Part shown: positions 1 through 7,662 of the stretch, piece after piece
Layout: each line of letters begins with the position of its first letter
How positions within the stretch are numbered: the stretch's first letter is position 1
Origin: an uncultured Bacillota bacterium
GTDB taxonomy: Bacteria; Bacillota; Clostridia; Peptostreptococcales; Anaerovoracaceae
Reading direction: 5' to 3'
DNA: 20,875 nucleotides
Assembly: GCA_958448635.1 (NCBI GenBank)
Contig: CAUDEQ010000032.1
Location: 1 to 20,875, forward strand
The notes under the pieces: generated by a model
What the model was told of the DNA's origin: nothing
The model's database searches: none
The model's input: the letters and a program-made list of their open reading frames with translations, nothing else
Program-made: the position numbers and the translations under genes

Positions 1-2
1 AT

Positions 3-905
3 ATGAAGAAGGCATATTATTTTGTAGTATTGGCGGCAATATTGTTCAGCACCATGGAGGTAGCATGCAAGGTGGCAGGAAACGATCTCAATCCTTTCCA
101 GTTCACCGCCCTGAGGTTTGTCATCGGAGGACTGCTCCTTCTGCCCTTCGGTATTGCTGAGATGAGAAAAAAAGGTATAAGGCTTGATTTAAAGGACATG
201 TTCAAGCTTCTGGGCGTGGGTATCGTAGGGATACCTGTCAGCATGGTGCTGTTCCAGATAGGAATAATGAATTGCAATGCATCATCGGCATCGGTGCTGT
301 TTTCCATAAATCCGCTGTTCACCATGGTGTGCGCCCATGTGATGACGGATGAGAAAATAACGAAGCAGAGAGTCATAGCATTGATGGTGGGCCTGGTGGG
401 ACTGGTATTCATCATCAGACCGTGGGATATGCAGGAGGGAAATACAGTCTTCGGTGCGGTTATGCTTCTCCTTGCAGCCATCACCTTCGGGATATATACT
501 GTACTTGGCAAGATGGTTAGTCAGAAAATAGGCTCTGTGGCTCAGGCAAGCATAAGCTTTCTGTTAGGGGCTGCGGCGCTTCTTGCAGGGGTGGCAGTTA
601 TGGGCGGACCTATTGTGACAGGCGTTGCCGAGAATATCCCTATCATTCTATATACGGGAATATTCGTAACGGGTATAGGATATTACGCATATTTCAAATC
701 CATAAAGCTGGCGGACGCTACAACCGGCTCATTCACGTTTTTCCTGAAGCCGGCAATTGCGCCGATAATTGCGGTAATAGTCCTCAAGGAAACCATCCTG
801 TGGAATACTTTCGCAGGAATAGGCTTCATACTTGCCGCATCGTACTTAAACATAAGATTTCAAAGGATGGCAGATGAAAACAAAACAAAGCTTGAAGCTA
901 AATGA
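3..905 (+). CDS. EamA/DMT-family transporter
   Basis: A 300-residue, very hydrophobic protein with the two-fold EamA repeat of the drug/metabolite transporter superfamily; about ten membrane helices can be counted. Repeat 1 covers roughly residues 6-140 and ends near the family-like stretch NPLFTMVCAH (103-112); repeat 2 covers roughly 148-285 with LKPAIAPIIAVIVLKE (248-263), the usual proline/glutamate signature. The N-terminus MKKAYYFVVLAAILFSTMEV looks like a normal family start, so the gene is probably complete although its ribosome site lies outside the window. Members export or import small metabolites (amino acids, nucleosides, sugars) across the inner membrane; the substrate cannot be read from sequence. 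Its 3' end overlaps the next gene by 32 bases, so the two are translationally coupled. Confidence 0.9.
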   Translation: MKKAYYFVVLAAILFSTMEVACKVAGNDLNPFQFTALRFVIGGLLLLPFGIAEMRKKGIRLDLKDMFKLLGVGIVGIPVSMVLFQIGIMNCNASSASVLFSINPLFTMVCAHVMTDEKITKQRVIALMVGLVGLVFIIRPWDMQEGNTVFGAVMLLLAAITFGIYTVLGKMVSQKIGSVAQASISFLLGAAALLAGVAVMGGPIVTGVAENIPIILYTGIFVTGIGYYAYFKSIKLADATTGSFTFFLKPAIAPIIAVIVLKETILWNTFAGIGFILAASYLNIRFQRMADENKTKLEAK

Positions 906-1515
906 TATCGAAAATATATTCAGGAAAAGAAGCTCCGGAATAGAAGACTTCTTCAACGAGTTTTCCGTTCTGCTTCCTCTGGTGGAGAAGGAAGGGAAGC
1001 TGTATATCCTCTATGAGCTGAGGGCCAGACATATGGAGGTGCAGCCGGGAGAGATATGCTTTCCGGGAGGAAAGAGAGAAGAGGGCGAAAGCCCGCAGGA
1101 GTGCGCTTTGCGTGAAACCTGGGAGGAAACGGGGATTTCTCCTGAAAGGGTCAATGTGATCAGTCAGCTGGATATGATGATAAACTACAGCAATGTGGCC
1201 ATGTATGCATTCCTCGGAACCGTGGAGGCTGAAGCGCTGGATGAGCTGAAGCTTAACCCCGATGAGGTGGAGGAGGTCTTCCTCGTCCCTCTGGACTTTC
1301 TTATGGAAAATGAGCCGGATATTTACTGGACCAAGGTGGTTCCTCAGCCGCCTGAGGATTTTCCGTATGATTTGGTGACGGGAGGAGAACCATATAAATG
1401 GAGGCGTGGAAAGACACCGGTACCCGTATACAGGGAATATGAAGGAAAGGTCATCTGGGGATTCACAGCCAGGATAACGAAGCGTTTTGTGGATATAATC
1501 AAAGGAGGTAACTGA
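874..1515 (+). CDS. Nudix hydrolase, CoA-pyrophosphatase (NudL/YeaB-like) type
   Basis: A 213-residue Nudix enzyme. The Nudix box is perfect: G66, E72, R80, E81, E84, E85, G87 and I88 fit G-x5-E-x7-RE-x2-EE-x-G-[ILV], which builds the divalent-metal site that cleaves X-linked diphosphates. Directly before it, R-x-R ... GEICFPGG (about residues 50-66) resembles the extra CoA-pyrophosphatase motif of the UPF0035/NudL group, suggesting hydrolysis of CoA or acyl-CoA to phosphopantetheine and 3',5'-ADP. Residues after about 135 are an unrecognised C-terminal part. The ATG lies inside the end of the transporter gene, preceded by AAAGGATGG. The next gene starts one base after this stop, so the three genes are one transcription unit. 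Substrate preference is an inference. Confidence 0.88.
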   Translation: MKTKQSLKLNDIENIFRKRSSGIEDFFNEFSVLLPLVEKEGKLYILYELRARHMEVQPGEICFPGGKREEGESPQECALRETWEETGISPERVNVISQLDMMINYSNVAMYAFLGTVEAEALDELKLNPDEVEEVFLVPLDFLMENEPDIYWTKVVPQPPEDFPYDLVTGGEPYKWRRGKTPVPVYREYEGKVIWGFTARITKRFVDIIKGGN

Positions 1516-1516
1516 T

Positions 1517-2320
1517 ATGTTCAGGATCGGTCTTTGTCAGATGAAGGGCTCGTTTGATAAGAATGAAAGCATGGCCAAAGCCGAAGACTTCATAAGGCAG
1601 GCGGCAAAGGGCGGTGCAGAGGTGATCTCTCTGCCGGAAATGTGGAATTGTCCTTATGCAAACGAATATTTCAGAGAGTATGCGGAAACTGCAGACGGTG
1701 CGGCTGTCAGCTTTATGTCGAAGCTGGCTGAAGAGTTGGGTATTTACCTGATAGGCGGCTCCATTCCTGAGCTGGAGGGAGAAAAGGTTTACAACACCTC
1801 ATTTTCCTTCGACAGGAAGGGCAGAATCATAGGAAGACACAGGAAGGTGCATCTCTTCGATATAGATGTAAAGGGTGGTATAAGGTTCATGGAGTCGGAT
1901 ACGCTGACGCCGGGGGATGAACTTACGGTGCTGGATACGGAGTTCGGCAGGATAGGCGTTGCCATATGCTATGACGTGAGATTTCCGGAATGGCACAGAA
2001 AGATGGCTCTGGCAGGGGCAAAGCTGATAGTGCTTCCGGCGGCCTTCAACATGACTACAGGGCCGGCTCACTGGGATTTGTCCATGAGAGCCAGAGCTCT
2101 GGACAATCAGGTGTATTTTGCGGCAAACTCGCCTGCACGTGATGAAGACGGACCTTACGTGGCCTATGGCAATTCCTGCATAGCAGATCCATGGGGAAGC
2201 TTCATAGCGCATGCAGACGAAAAGGAATGCGTATTATACGGAGATATAGATTTTGAGAAGGTCGAAGCGGTCAGACAACAGCTGCCGCTGCTTAAACACA
2301 GAAGGGAAGAGCTGTATTGA
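1517..2320 (+). CDS. Carbon-nitrogen hydrolase, Nit2/omega-amidase-like
   Basis: A 267-residue nitrilase-superfamily protein. The catalytic triad is visible: E41 in LPEMWNCPY, K110 in HRKVHLFDIDV and C151 in AICYDVRFPEW. These neighbourhoods, especially KVHLFDIDV and ICYDVRFPE, resemble Nit2 omega-amidases, which deaminate 2-oxoglutaramate and 2-oxosuccinamate to the oxo-acids and ammonia; other branches of the superfamily hydrolyse N-carbamoyl compounds or deaminated glutathione, so the exact substrate is inferred. Length matches the family. A perfect AAAGGAGG lies just before the ATG and one base separates it from the Nudix gene. The BMP lipoprotein gene follows after 16 bases. Confidence 0.88.
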   Translation: MFRIGLCQMKGSFDKNESMAKAEDFIRQAAKGGAEVISLPEMWNCPYANEYFREYAETADGAAVSFMSKLAEELGIYLIGGSIPELEGEKVYNTSFSFDRKGRIIGRHRKVHLFDIDVKGGIRFMESDTLTPGDELTVLDTEFGRIGVAICYDVRFPEWHRKMALAGAKLIVLPAAFNMTTGPAHWDLSMRARALDNQVYFAANSPARDEDGPYVAYGNSCIADPWGSFIAHADEKECVLYGDIDFEKVEAVRQQLPLLKHRREELY

Positions 2321-2336
2321 CAAGGAGGAGATAACA

Positions 2337-3413
2337 ATGAAAAAGCTGATTGCAATGGCAGCGGCGGTGATGATGGTTATGGCTCTGACGGCATGCGGAG
2401 CGCCTGCGGAGGAGCAGCCTGAGGAGCAGGTGGATTACGAGATCGCCCTGGTGACTGATTCAGGCCTCATCATGGACGGAGGCTACAGCGAGGTGGCGTG
2501 GACGGCCATAAGTGAATTCGGCGCTGAAAACGGTATATCGCATAAGTATTACAAGGCTGCGGACGCCAACGAGGAATCCTATATGTTGTCAATAGATGAT
2601 GCGGTTTCCAGAGGCGCCAAGGTCATCGTGGTAGACGGATATTCCTTTGACGATGTAATATATGATGCTCAGGAAGAATACAAGGACGTCAAGTTCATAT
2701 TGATAGATTCGGAGCCTGTGGAGCCGGAGACGGGAGAGGTGAAGATCGCCAAGAACACCACAGCTGCGCTGTTTGCATCCGAGGAAGCAGGATATATGGC
2801 AGGCTTTGCAGCCGTTAAGGAGGGATATTCACAGCTGGGATTCATCTGTGAGGCGGACAATGCGGAGATGGACGACTACGGATATGGCTTCCTTCAGGGC
2901 GCCAATGCAGCTGCTGCACAGAACGGCGTATCTGTAGATGTGAAATACTATGCATGTGAGGATACGGGCGATAGAAACAATGTGATGGAAAAAGCCAGGG
3001 AATGGTATCAGCAGGGTACGGAGGCGATATTCGCATGCGGGCCTCAGGTGGAAATGTCCATAATAGAGGCTGCGGAGATGGAGGATAAGGACGTCATAGC
3101 ATGCGAGACCGACAAGAGCGAGATGTCTGATACCGTGGTGACTTCCGCCGTAAAGGATATCGCAGGTGTCCTGGACGATATGCTGCAGGCATACGCCAAG
3201 GACGAATTCCCCGGAGGTAAATCGTCATGGTATGATGTTTCAACGGAAAGCATAAGCATGGACATGGAGACCAGCAGATTTGCAGCCTTCAGCGAGAGCG
3301 ACTACAGAGAGCTGATAAGGGCGTTGGGCGATAAAAGCGTTGAAGTCATGGATCACAGCGCAGGTGAAATAAGCGTCCTCGGTTTAACCAACGTGACTGT
3401 TGCAGAGGAATAA
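2337..3413 (+). CDS. BMP-family substrate-binding lipoprotein
   Basis: A 358-residue predicted lipoprotein. The start at 2337 is chosen because AAGGAGGAG sits just upstream and the protein then opens with a proper lipoprotein signal: MKK, a hydrophobic run, and the lipobox LTAC with C20 as the lipid anchor; a longer open frame from 2253 would run back into the previous gene. The mature part begins with an acidic Glu-rich linker and the BMP-type opening YEIALVTDSGLIMDGGYSE, and carries a two-lobe periplasmic-binding fold with KVIVVDGYSFD and EEAGYMAGFAA. Family members (PnrA, BmpA) bind purine nucleosides for BMP-type ABC importers. No ATPase or permease gene is nearby, so it is an orphan receptor or serves a transporter encoded elsewhere. 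Last gene of its operon. Confidence 0.88.
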   Translation: MKKLIAMAAAVMMVMALTACGAPAEEQPEEQVDYEIALVTDSGLIMDGGYSEVAWTAISEFGAENGISHKYYKAADANEESYMLSIDDAVSRGAKVIVVDGYSFDDVIYDAQEEYKDVKFILIDSEPVEPETGEVKIAKNTTAALFASEEAGYMAGFAAVKEGYSQLGFICEADNAEMDDYGYGFLQGANAAAAQNGVSVDVKYYACEDTGDRNNVMEKAREWYQQGTEAIFACGPQVEMSIIEAAEMEDKDVIACETDKSEMSDTVVTSAVKDIAGVLDDMLQAYAKDEFPGGKSSWYDVSTESISMDMETSRFAAFSESDYRELIRALGDKSVEVMDHSAGEISVLGLTNVTVAEE

Positions 3414-3422
3414 GAGAAATAA

Positions 3423-3459
3423 AAAGCATCCGGCAGAGTATACCGGATGCTTTGTTTTT
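3423..3459. terminator. Bidirectional intrinsic terminator between BMP and citrate synthase genes
   Basis: Eleven-base-pair stem, arms 3423-3433 (AAAGCATCCGG) and 3443-3453, nine-base loop, followed on the plus strand by GTTTTT. On the minus strand the same stem is followed by TTATTTCT, so it can also end the converging citrate synthase transcript. Confidence 0.9.
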
Positions 3460-3483
3460 ATACAGTAAATATCGTCACATGCT

Positions 3484-4953
3484 TTATTTTGTCTGTATCT
3501 TGCTGACTCTGTCTGCAATTGGAACGTATTCCAGATGATCCTGCACCGAGTTGTAGGCAGGTCTCATCAGCTTGCTGCCGTCAGTCAGCTCCTCAAGCCT
3601 GTGAGCGCACCATCCCGACAATCTGGCCGTTGCGAAGAGCGGCGTGGCGATGGTGGTAGGAATATTGAGCGCATGATATACGAAGCCTGAATACATGTCC
3701 ACGTTGGCAGGCATCGGCTTTTCGACTCCGGTGAGTTCTGCTTTCAGCACGGGAACACGCTTTTCAATGTAGTCGCAGAGGAGGAAATCATCCTCCATGT
3801 TTTTGCTTACTGCCAGCTTTTTAGCCATCTTCTTCAGTACCATGGCTCTTGGATCGGACAACGTATAGATGGCATGGCCCATACCGTAGATGAGGCCTGT
3901 TTTATCGTAGGCTTCCTTCTTCATGATCTTGATGAGATAATCATCCAGCTTGCCTCTGTTGTTGTAATTAGGCACAGCCTTCTTGATATGCTCCATCATG
4001 TCGATCACTGCGATATTGGCGCCGCCGTGCTTAGGTCCCTTCAGCGAGCCTATGGCAGCTGCGATGGTGGAATATGTATCCGTGCCTGTGGATGAGATCA
4101 GATGCGTCGTGAAGGAGGAATTGTTTCCTCCGCCATGCTCTGCATGAAGGATCATGGAAAGATCCAGTGTCTTCGCCTCGATGTCCGTGTACTCTCCCGT
4201 AGGCCTTATCATCCTGAGAATGTTTTCGGAAGTTGAAAGCTCAGGAATAGGATTGTGAAGATGGAGGCTCATGTTGTCGTAATATGCTGCCTTTGCCTGG
4301 TATGCGTAGGCGATGAGAGCAGGAAAATATCCTATTAGATTTATGGACTGACGAAGTACATTTGAAATGGACGTATCGTCAGGATTGTCATCATAGCAGT
4401 AAAGGGCAAGTACGCTTCTTGCGAGCTTGTTCATGATGCTGTTGGACGGCGCCGTCAGTATCATATCACGTGCGAAGCCCTGAGGAAGATCTCTCTTCGC
4501 TCCCAGAAGCTTGTTGAATGCATTGAGTTCAGACTTGCTGGGCAGGTAGCCGAATATCAGCAGGAATGTTATCTCCTCAAAGCCGAAACGATTTTCCTTG
4601 ATGCAGTTTCCGACAAGATCCTCTATGGCATAGCCTCTGTAATAAAGCTTGCCCTCAACGGGAACCTTATTGCGGTTTTCATCGGTTGTGTAGCCTTTTA
4701 CCTCGCCTATCCTGGTAAGACCCACCACCACGCCTGTTCCATTGGAGTTTCTCAAACCCATCTTAACATTGTTGCTTTTATAAAGCTCAGGTGATATCCT
4801 GTCTCTGTCGCTGATGATCTTAGCGCTGTCTTCCAGAAGTGCTCTTTCGTTCTTTGCCTTCATGGTGTTCTTGACTTCTTCCTTGACAGCGGCCCTGATT
4901 GCTTTTTTTCGTTCCTTTGCATTCTGTCTTCTCTCTCTAAGTTTAGTAAGCAT
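3484..4953 (-). CDS. Citrate synthase (citrate/2-methylcitrate synthase family) with N-terminal extension
   Basis: A 489-residue citrate synthase, condensing oxaloacetate with acetyl-CoA in the cytoplasm. The catalytic residues are all present: H309 in GPKHGGAN, H360 in GMGHAIYTLSDPRA and D419 in NVDMYSGF. HAEHGGGNNSS (270-280) and the C-terminal GWCAHRLEE (447-455) are also typical. Family members usually have about 370-440 residues; this one is longer because of roughly 60-80 extra residues at the N-terminus, of which the first 36 are strongly basic and helical-looking (LRERRQNAKERKKAIRAA). The ATG has GGAGGT a few bases upstream on the minus strand. Single-gene transcript, divergent from the gene at 5088. 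Whether it prefers acetyl- or propionyl-CoA cannot be told from sequence. Confidence 0.93.
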   Translation of the reverse strand: MLTKLRERRQNAKERKKAIRAAVKEEVKNTMKAKNERALLEDSAKIISDRDRISPELYKSNNVKMGLRNSNGTGVVVGLTRIGEVKGYTTDENRNKVPVEGKLYYRGYAIEDLVGNCIKENRFGFEEITFLLIFGYLPSKSELNAFNKLLGAKRDLPQGFARDMILTAPSNSIMNKLARSVLALYCYDDNPDDTSISNVLRQSINLIGYFPALIAYAYQAKAAYYDNMSLHLHNPIPELSTSENILRMIRPTGEYTDIEAKTLDLSMILHAEHGGGNNSSFTTHLISSTGTDTYSTIAAAIGSLKGPKHGGANIAVIDMMEHIKKAVPNYNNRGKLDDYLIKIMKKEAYDKTGLIYGMGHAIYTLSDPRAMVLKKMAKKLAVSKNMEDDFLLCDYIEKRVPVLKAELTGVEKPMPANVDMYSGFVYHALNIPTTIATPLFATARLSGWCAHRLEELTDGSKLMRPAYNSVQDHLEYVPIADRVSKIQTK

Positions 4954-5008
4954 TTAATACCTCCATGATCTCTTTCGCCATTTACCCCAATGAAGAATCA
5001 TATCAATC

Positions 5009-5036
5009 ATTATATCATACAATTTACATTTTACAA
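5009..5036 (-). promoter_or_regulatory. Sigma-A-type promoter of citrate synthase
   Basis: On the minus strand, -35 TTGTAA (5031-5036), 16-base spacer, perfect -10 TATAAT (5009-5014). The leader to the ATG is about 50 bases. Its -35 overlaps that of the divergent promoter. Confidence 0.7.
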
Positions 5037-5059
5037 AGCGTTTGGTAAAATAATATAGT
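5030..5059 (+). promoter_or_regulatory. Sigma-A-type promoter of the hypothetical gene at 5088
   Basis: -35 TTTACA (5030-5035), 18-base spacer, -10 TATAGT (5054-5059); AAGGAG and the ATG follow within 30 bases. The -35 is nearly superimposed on the citrate synthase -35. Confidence 0.55.
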
Positions 5060-5087
5060 CATAGAAAGATCAGCAAGGAGAAGAAAA

Positions 5088-5864
5088 ATGAGTATAAATT
5101 TTGAGACTGCGGCTGCCATGCAGCGAATATGCACAGGGGAAACCATAGAGCTCACCAGAGGGCAGATCGCAGAGGAAACCATAGAGCTTGGGAAGCTTAC
5201 AGAGAAGTTCAGCCCTGAAAAAACAGAGAAATGCAGGGCTTTTTATGATAAGCTGACGGCTGACGATACGAAAAAGTCATACGATGCAGAGAGCCTGATA
5301 GAAGAGGTGGATTCCATTAAGAGGGAGTTTGATGGCTTCATAGACAGTATAGATGACAGAGGCTCCTTTTCGGAGATATTCTACAGTATAAGCGACTTTT
5401 TCATGAATCCGCCTTTCGAAGGTATGGACGGTATAGAATACGGGGTCAATGAGGTGTGCGTTTTTTCTGTTGTAGAATACTTCATGTGGAAAACGGCGGC
5501 AGATCATGACCACGAAAGGCTTCGTGAGGAATACAGAAGCAGCATTGCAGACAGGACATATGAAGAGGTGGCGGATCACTGGATCAAGGTATATGACGAT
5601 CTTCAGAGAAGATATGATATGCTGGAGGATGAAGCCGGTGAGGAACGCGCATTTGAACATAAGCTGGCCGGCTGCTGCATTATCGCAATATCAGCCATCA
5701 GGGAGCAGGATGAGTTCTCTCTGGATATGACCCAGTCAGGCGCTGTGACCAAGGGAAGAAACATAGCAGATTCATACCTTGACGGTACCTACAAGGAGGA
5801 TGAGAGTGCTTTTGCCGATAATGTGGTAAGACTGTACGAATTCGTTATGAGGTGCATAGCTTAA
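5088..5864 (+). CDS. Hypothetical acidic cytoplasmic protein
   Basis: I do not recognise this 258-residue protein. It is rich in Glu and Asp, looks almost entirely helical, and has no signal peptide, membrane segment or obvious catalytic motif. Visible pieces are an N-terminal helical region with the sequence EETIEL (two near-copies around residues 18-33), a central aromatic patch SEIFYSISDFFMNPPFEG (about 99-116), the charged stretch DHDHERLREEY, and a Cys-Cys pair in LAGCCIIAISAI near the C-terminus. AAGGAG precedes the ATG and codon use matches neighbours, so it is a real gene. It is divergent from citrate synthase and 85 bases upstream of the ZIP transporter, with no terminator between, so it may be co-transcribed with the latter. 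No function is proposed. Confidence 0.8.
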   Translation: MSINFETAAAMQRICTGETIELTRGQIAEETIELGKLTEKFSPEKTEKCRAFYDKLTADDTKKSYDAESLIEEVDSIKREFDGFIDSIDDRGSFSEIFYSISDFFMNPPFEGMDGIEYGVNEVCVFSVVEYFMWKTAADHDHERLREEYRSSIADRTYEEVADHWIKVYDDLQRRYDMLEDEAGEERAFEHKLAGCCIIAISAIREQDEFSLDMTQSGAVTKGRNIADSYLDGTYKEDESAFADNVVRLYEFVMRCIA

Positions 5865-5910
5865 TGCCGAGTTACAGCGCTTAATGCTGAGCCGCAGAGC
5901 TTCATGGGAG
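5858..5910 (+). repeat. Short imperfect tandem repeat, about 20-base unit
   Basis: Two full units and one partial: AGCTTAATGCCGAGTTACAG (5858-5877), CGCTTAATGCTGAGCCGCAG (5878-5897), AGCTTCATGGGAG (5898-5910). The stop codon of the hypothetical gene lies in the first unit; the rest fills the gap before the ZIP gene. Confidence 0.6.
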
Positions 5911-5949
5911 TATGAGCAGAAACAGGGTAAGCGATTGAGGGGATAGAAA

Positions 5950-6732
5950 ATGATTACGAAAATTTTACTGATAGTGATGCTGCCGTTTCTGGGGACTGTG
6001 ATAGGCTCCGGATTCGTGTTCTTCCTTAAAAAAGAGATGAACAGGCAGCTTCAGAGGGCGTTGATGGGCTTCGCCGCCGGAGTGATGGTGGCAGCATCCA
6101 TATGGAGCCTGATAATACCGGCTATGGATCAGTCGGCGCATATGGGCAAGCTGGCATTTCTTCCGGCGTTTATAGGCGTATGGTGCGGAGTGCTGTTCCT
6201 TCTGGCGTTGGATCATTTCATACCGCATCTTCACGTCAGCAGTCAGTGCCCCGAAGGTGTGCAGTGCGGGCTTAAGAAGCATACTATGCTGTTTTTTGCC
6301 GTTGCGCTTCACAATCTGCCCGAGGGCATGGCCGTCGGAGTAGTGGCTGCCGGCTGGCTGTCCGGAAATGAGAGCATATCCGTAACTGCAGCTCTGGCCC
6401 TTGCGGTGGGGATAGCAATACAGAATGTACCTGAGGGAGCAATAATATCCATGCCGATGAGAAGTGAAGGAGCCGGGCGAGGAAAGGCCTTCGGCTACGG
6501 TGCGTTGTCGGGAGCCATAGAGCCTGTAGGCGCCGTGATAACCATATTGCTTGCGGCGCTGATGGTGCCTGTGCTGCCGTATCTTCTTGCATTTTCCGCC
6601 GGAGCCATGCTGTATGTGGTGGTGGAGGAGTTAATCCCGGAGATGTCTGAGGGAGAACATTCAAATATAGGCACTGTATTTTTCACAGTGGGATTTTCGC
6701 TGATGATGGTGTTGGACGTGGCGCTGGGATAG
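5950..6732 (+). CDS. ZIP-family divalent metal transporter
   Basis: A 260-residue, eight-helix membrane protein of the ZIP (ZupT/GufA) family, which brings Zn(II), Fe(II) or Mn(II) into the cytoplasm. The two metal-site helices are plain: HNLPEGMAVG (121-130, helix 4) and IQNVPEGAIISMP (157-169, helix 5); further acidic residues lie at E191 and in EELIPE (226-231). Between helices 3 and 4 there is a short metal-binding-like loop with D88, H89, H93, H95, C100, C106 and H111, the place where ZIP proteins usually have a histidine-rich loop. GAGGGGAT precedes the ATG. The gene converges with the Crp/Fnr-type regulator, 27 bases apart and with no convincing terminator between. The metal is not predictable from sequence. 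Confidence 0.92.
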   Translation: MITKILLIVMLPFLGTVIGSGFVFFLKKEMNRQLQRALMGFAAGVMVAASIWSLIIPAMDQSAHMGKLAFLPAFIGVWCGVLFLLALDHFIPHLHVSSQCPEGVQCGLKKHTMLFFAVALHNLPEGMAVGVVAAGWLSGNESISVTAALALAVGIAIQNVPEGAIISMPMRSEGAGRGKAFGYGALSGAIEPVGAVITILLAALMVPVLPYLLAFSAGAMLYVVVEELIPEMSEGEHSNIGTVFFTVGFSLMMVLDVALG

Positions 6733-6759
6733 CAGGATTTTGCGCCGGTATAACAGGCA

Positions 6760-7419
6760 TCATTCGTCCTGAAGTCTGCGAAGTCCGGCTTCATCGGTTA
6801 TCTCTATGGAGCCGCGGCTCATTTTAACGAGGCCTTCACTCTGAAAATACCTGAGCATTCTTGTTACCACCTCGCGGGCGGTGCCCATGTGGTTGGCGAT
6901 TCTTTCGTGGGTCGTCTTGAGGAGGAGGCTGCCCTCTATATTGCTTTCTTCGGTGAGAAAACCGGCGAGGCGCTTATCGAAGCTTTTCCAAAGCACCTGC
7001 TCCATGAGCCACATCACTTCGGAAAATCTGCTGCTCATGATATCGTTGGTGAGATTGGCAAGAGCTGCCGATTCCTGCATAAGCGAGCTGTACACGCCTG
7101 AGGGGATTATCCAAAGCTCAGTATCCTTTTCGGCCTCTATGGTCACATCGAATTGGATGCTGTTCATTATGCAGGAAGCGGAAAAAAGGCACATGTCCAT
7201 TTCGAATAGCCTGTAAAGCGTTATTTCACGGCCCTCGTCGGAAAGCATGTATGCTCGCAGCTGACCTGATTTTATGAGAAAAAGACCGGTGCAGTCCTCG
7301 CTGCCGTTGTGAAGAATACTTCCTTTTATAAAGGTTTTGAGAGCGGCCGAATCCGAGAGGGCGCTCCTTTCTTTATCTGTAAGCTTGTCCCATGCAGGGA
7401 AATAATCTGAAAAACACAT
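6760..7419 (-). CDS. Crp/Fnr-family transcriptional regulator
   Basis: A 219-residue regulator with an N-terminal cyclic-nucleotide-binding-type beta barrel (about residues 15-125), a connecting helix (about 130-155) and a C-terminal Crp-type winged helix (about 165-210, THERIANHMGTAREVVTRML). The start at 7419 is chosen over an in-frame ATG at 7440 because AAAGGAGG (7429-7436) lies between them, nine bases before the chosen ATG; the predicted promoter would also put the transcript start near 7440. Cysteines are C2, C43, C77 and C83, without the N-terminal cluster spacing of a classical [4Fe-4S] Fnr, so the effector could be a small molecule or thiol redox state; this is inference. It is divergent from trxA-trxB, suggesting a role in redox or thiol control. 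Confidence 0.9.
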   Translation of the reverse strand: MCFSDYFPAWDKLTDKERSALSDSAALKTFIKGSILHNGSEDCTGLFLIKSGQLRAYMLSDEGREITLYRLFEMDMCLFSASCIMNSIQFDVTIEAEKDTELWIIPSGVYSSLMQESAALANLTNDIMSSRFSEVMWLMEQVLWKSFDKRLAGFLTEESNIEGSLLLKTTHERIANHMGTAREVVTRMLRYFQSEGLVKMSRGSIEITDEAGLRRLQDE

Positions 7420-7428
7420 GGTAAACTG

Positions 7429-7436
7429 CCTCCTTT
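7429..7436 (-). promoter_or_regulatory. Ribosome site deciding the regulator start
   Basis: AAAGGAGG on the minus strand, nine bases before the ATG at 7419 and downstream of the alternative ATG at 7440; it fixes the shorter 219-residue product. Confidence 0.8.
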
Positions 7437-7446
7437 GCATAAAACA

Positions 7447-7475
7447 AGTTTAAATTAACGTGGCGATGATGTCAA
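7447..7475 (-). promoter_or_regulatory. Promoter of the Crp/Fnr-type regulator
   Basis: On the minus strand, perfect -35 TTGACA (7470-7475), 17-base spacer, -10 TAAACT (7447-7452, four of six consensus bases). Confidence 0.55.
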
Positions 7476-7499
7476 TGGTATGCAGCGCTAAGAAGAAAT

Positions 7500-7512
7500 G
7501 TGACAATGTCAC
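7500..7512. promoter_or_regulatory. Inverted repeat GTGACA-A-TGTCAC, candidate operator
   Basis: Perfect six-base arms around one central base, in the gap between the regulator and trxA. With the flanking T it reads TGTGA-N5-TCAC, similar to Crp-type sites (TGTGA-N6-TCACA) but one base shorter in the middle. It lies about 65 bases upstream of the predicted regulator transcript start. The protein that binds it is inferred, not shown. Confidence 0.4.
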
Positions 7513-7662
7513 TGAGAAAAATGAAAATGCATGGCATAATGATGACAAAGCAAAGGACAAAGACGCACATTGGATATTTTATATATTAGAGAAAAATCAG
7601 GATAGAATAAGAGTAGGAAGAGTAAAACAGGATATAAAAAATGATATGAAGGAGGTAAGAAA

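Noticed and set aside
2253..2336. The longer start of the BMP lipoprotein
   Set aside because: It would overlap the amidase gene, lacks a ribosome site, and would bury the lipoprotein signal behind 28 charged residues.
6720..6746. GGCGC/GCGCC pairing between the ZIP and Crp/Fnr-type genes as a terminator
   Set aside because: Only five pairs with a 17-base loop and a poor T-run; no convincing terminator was found in this convergent gap.
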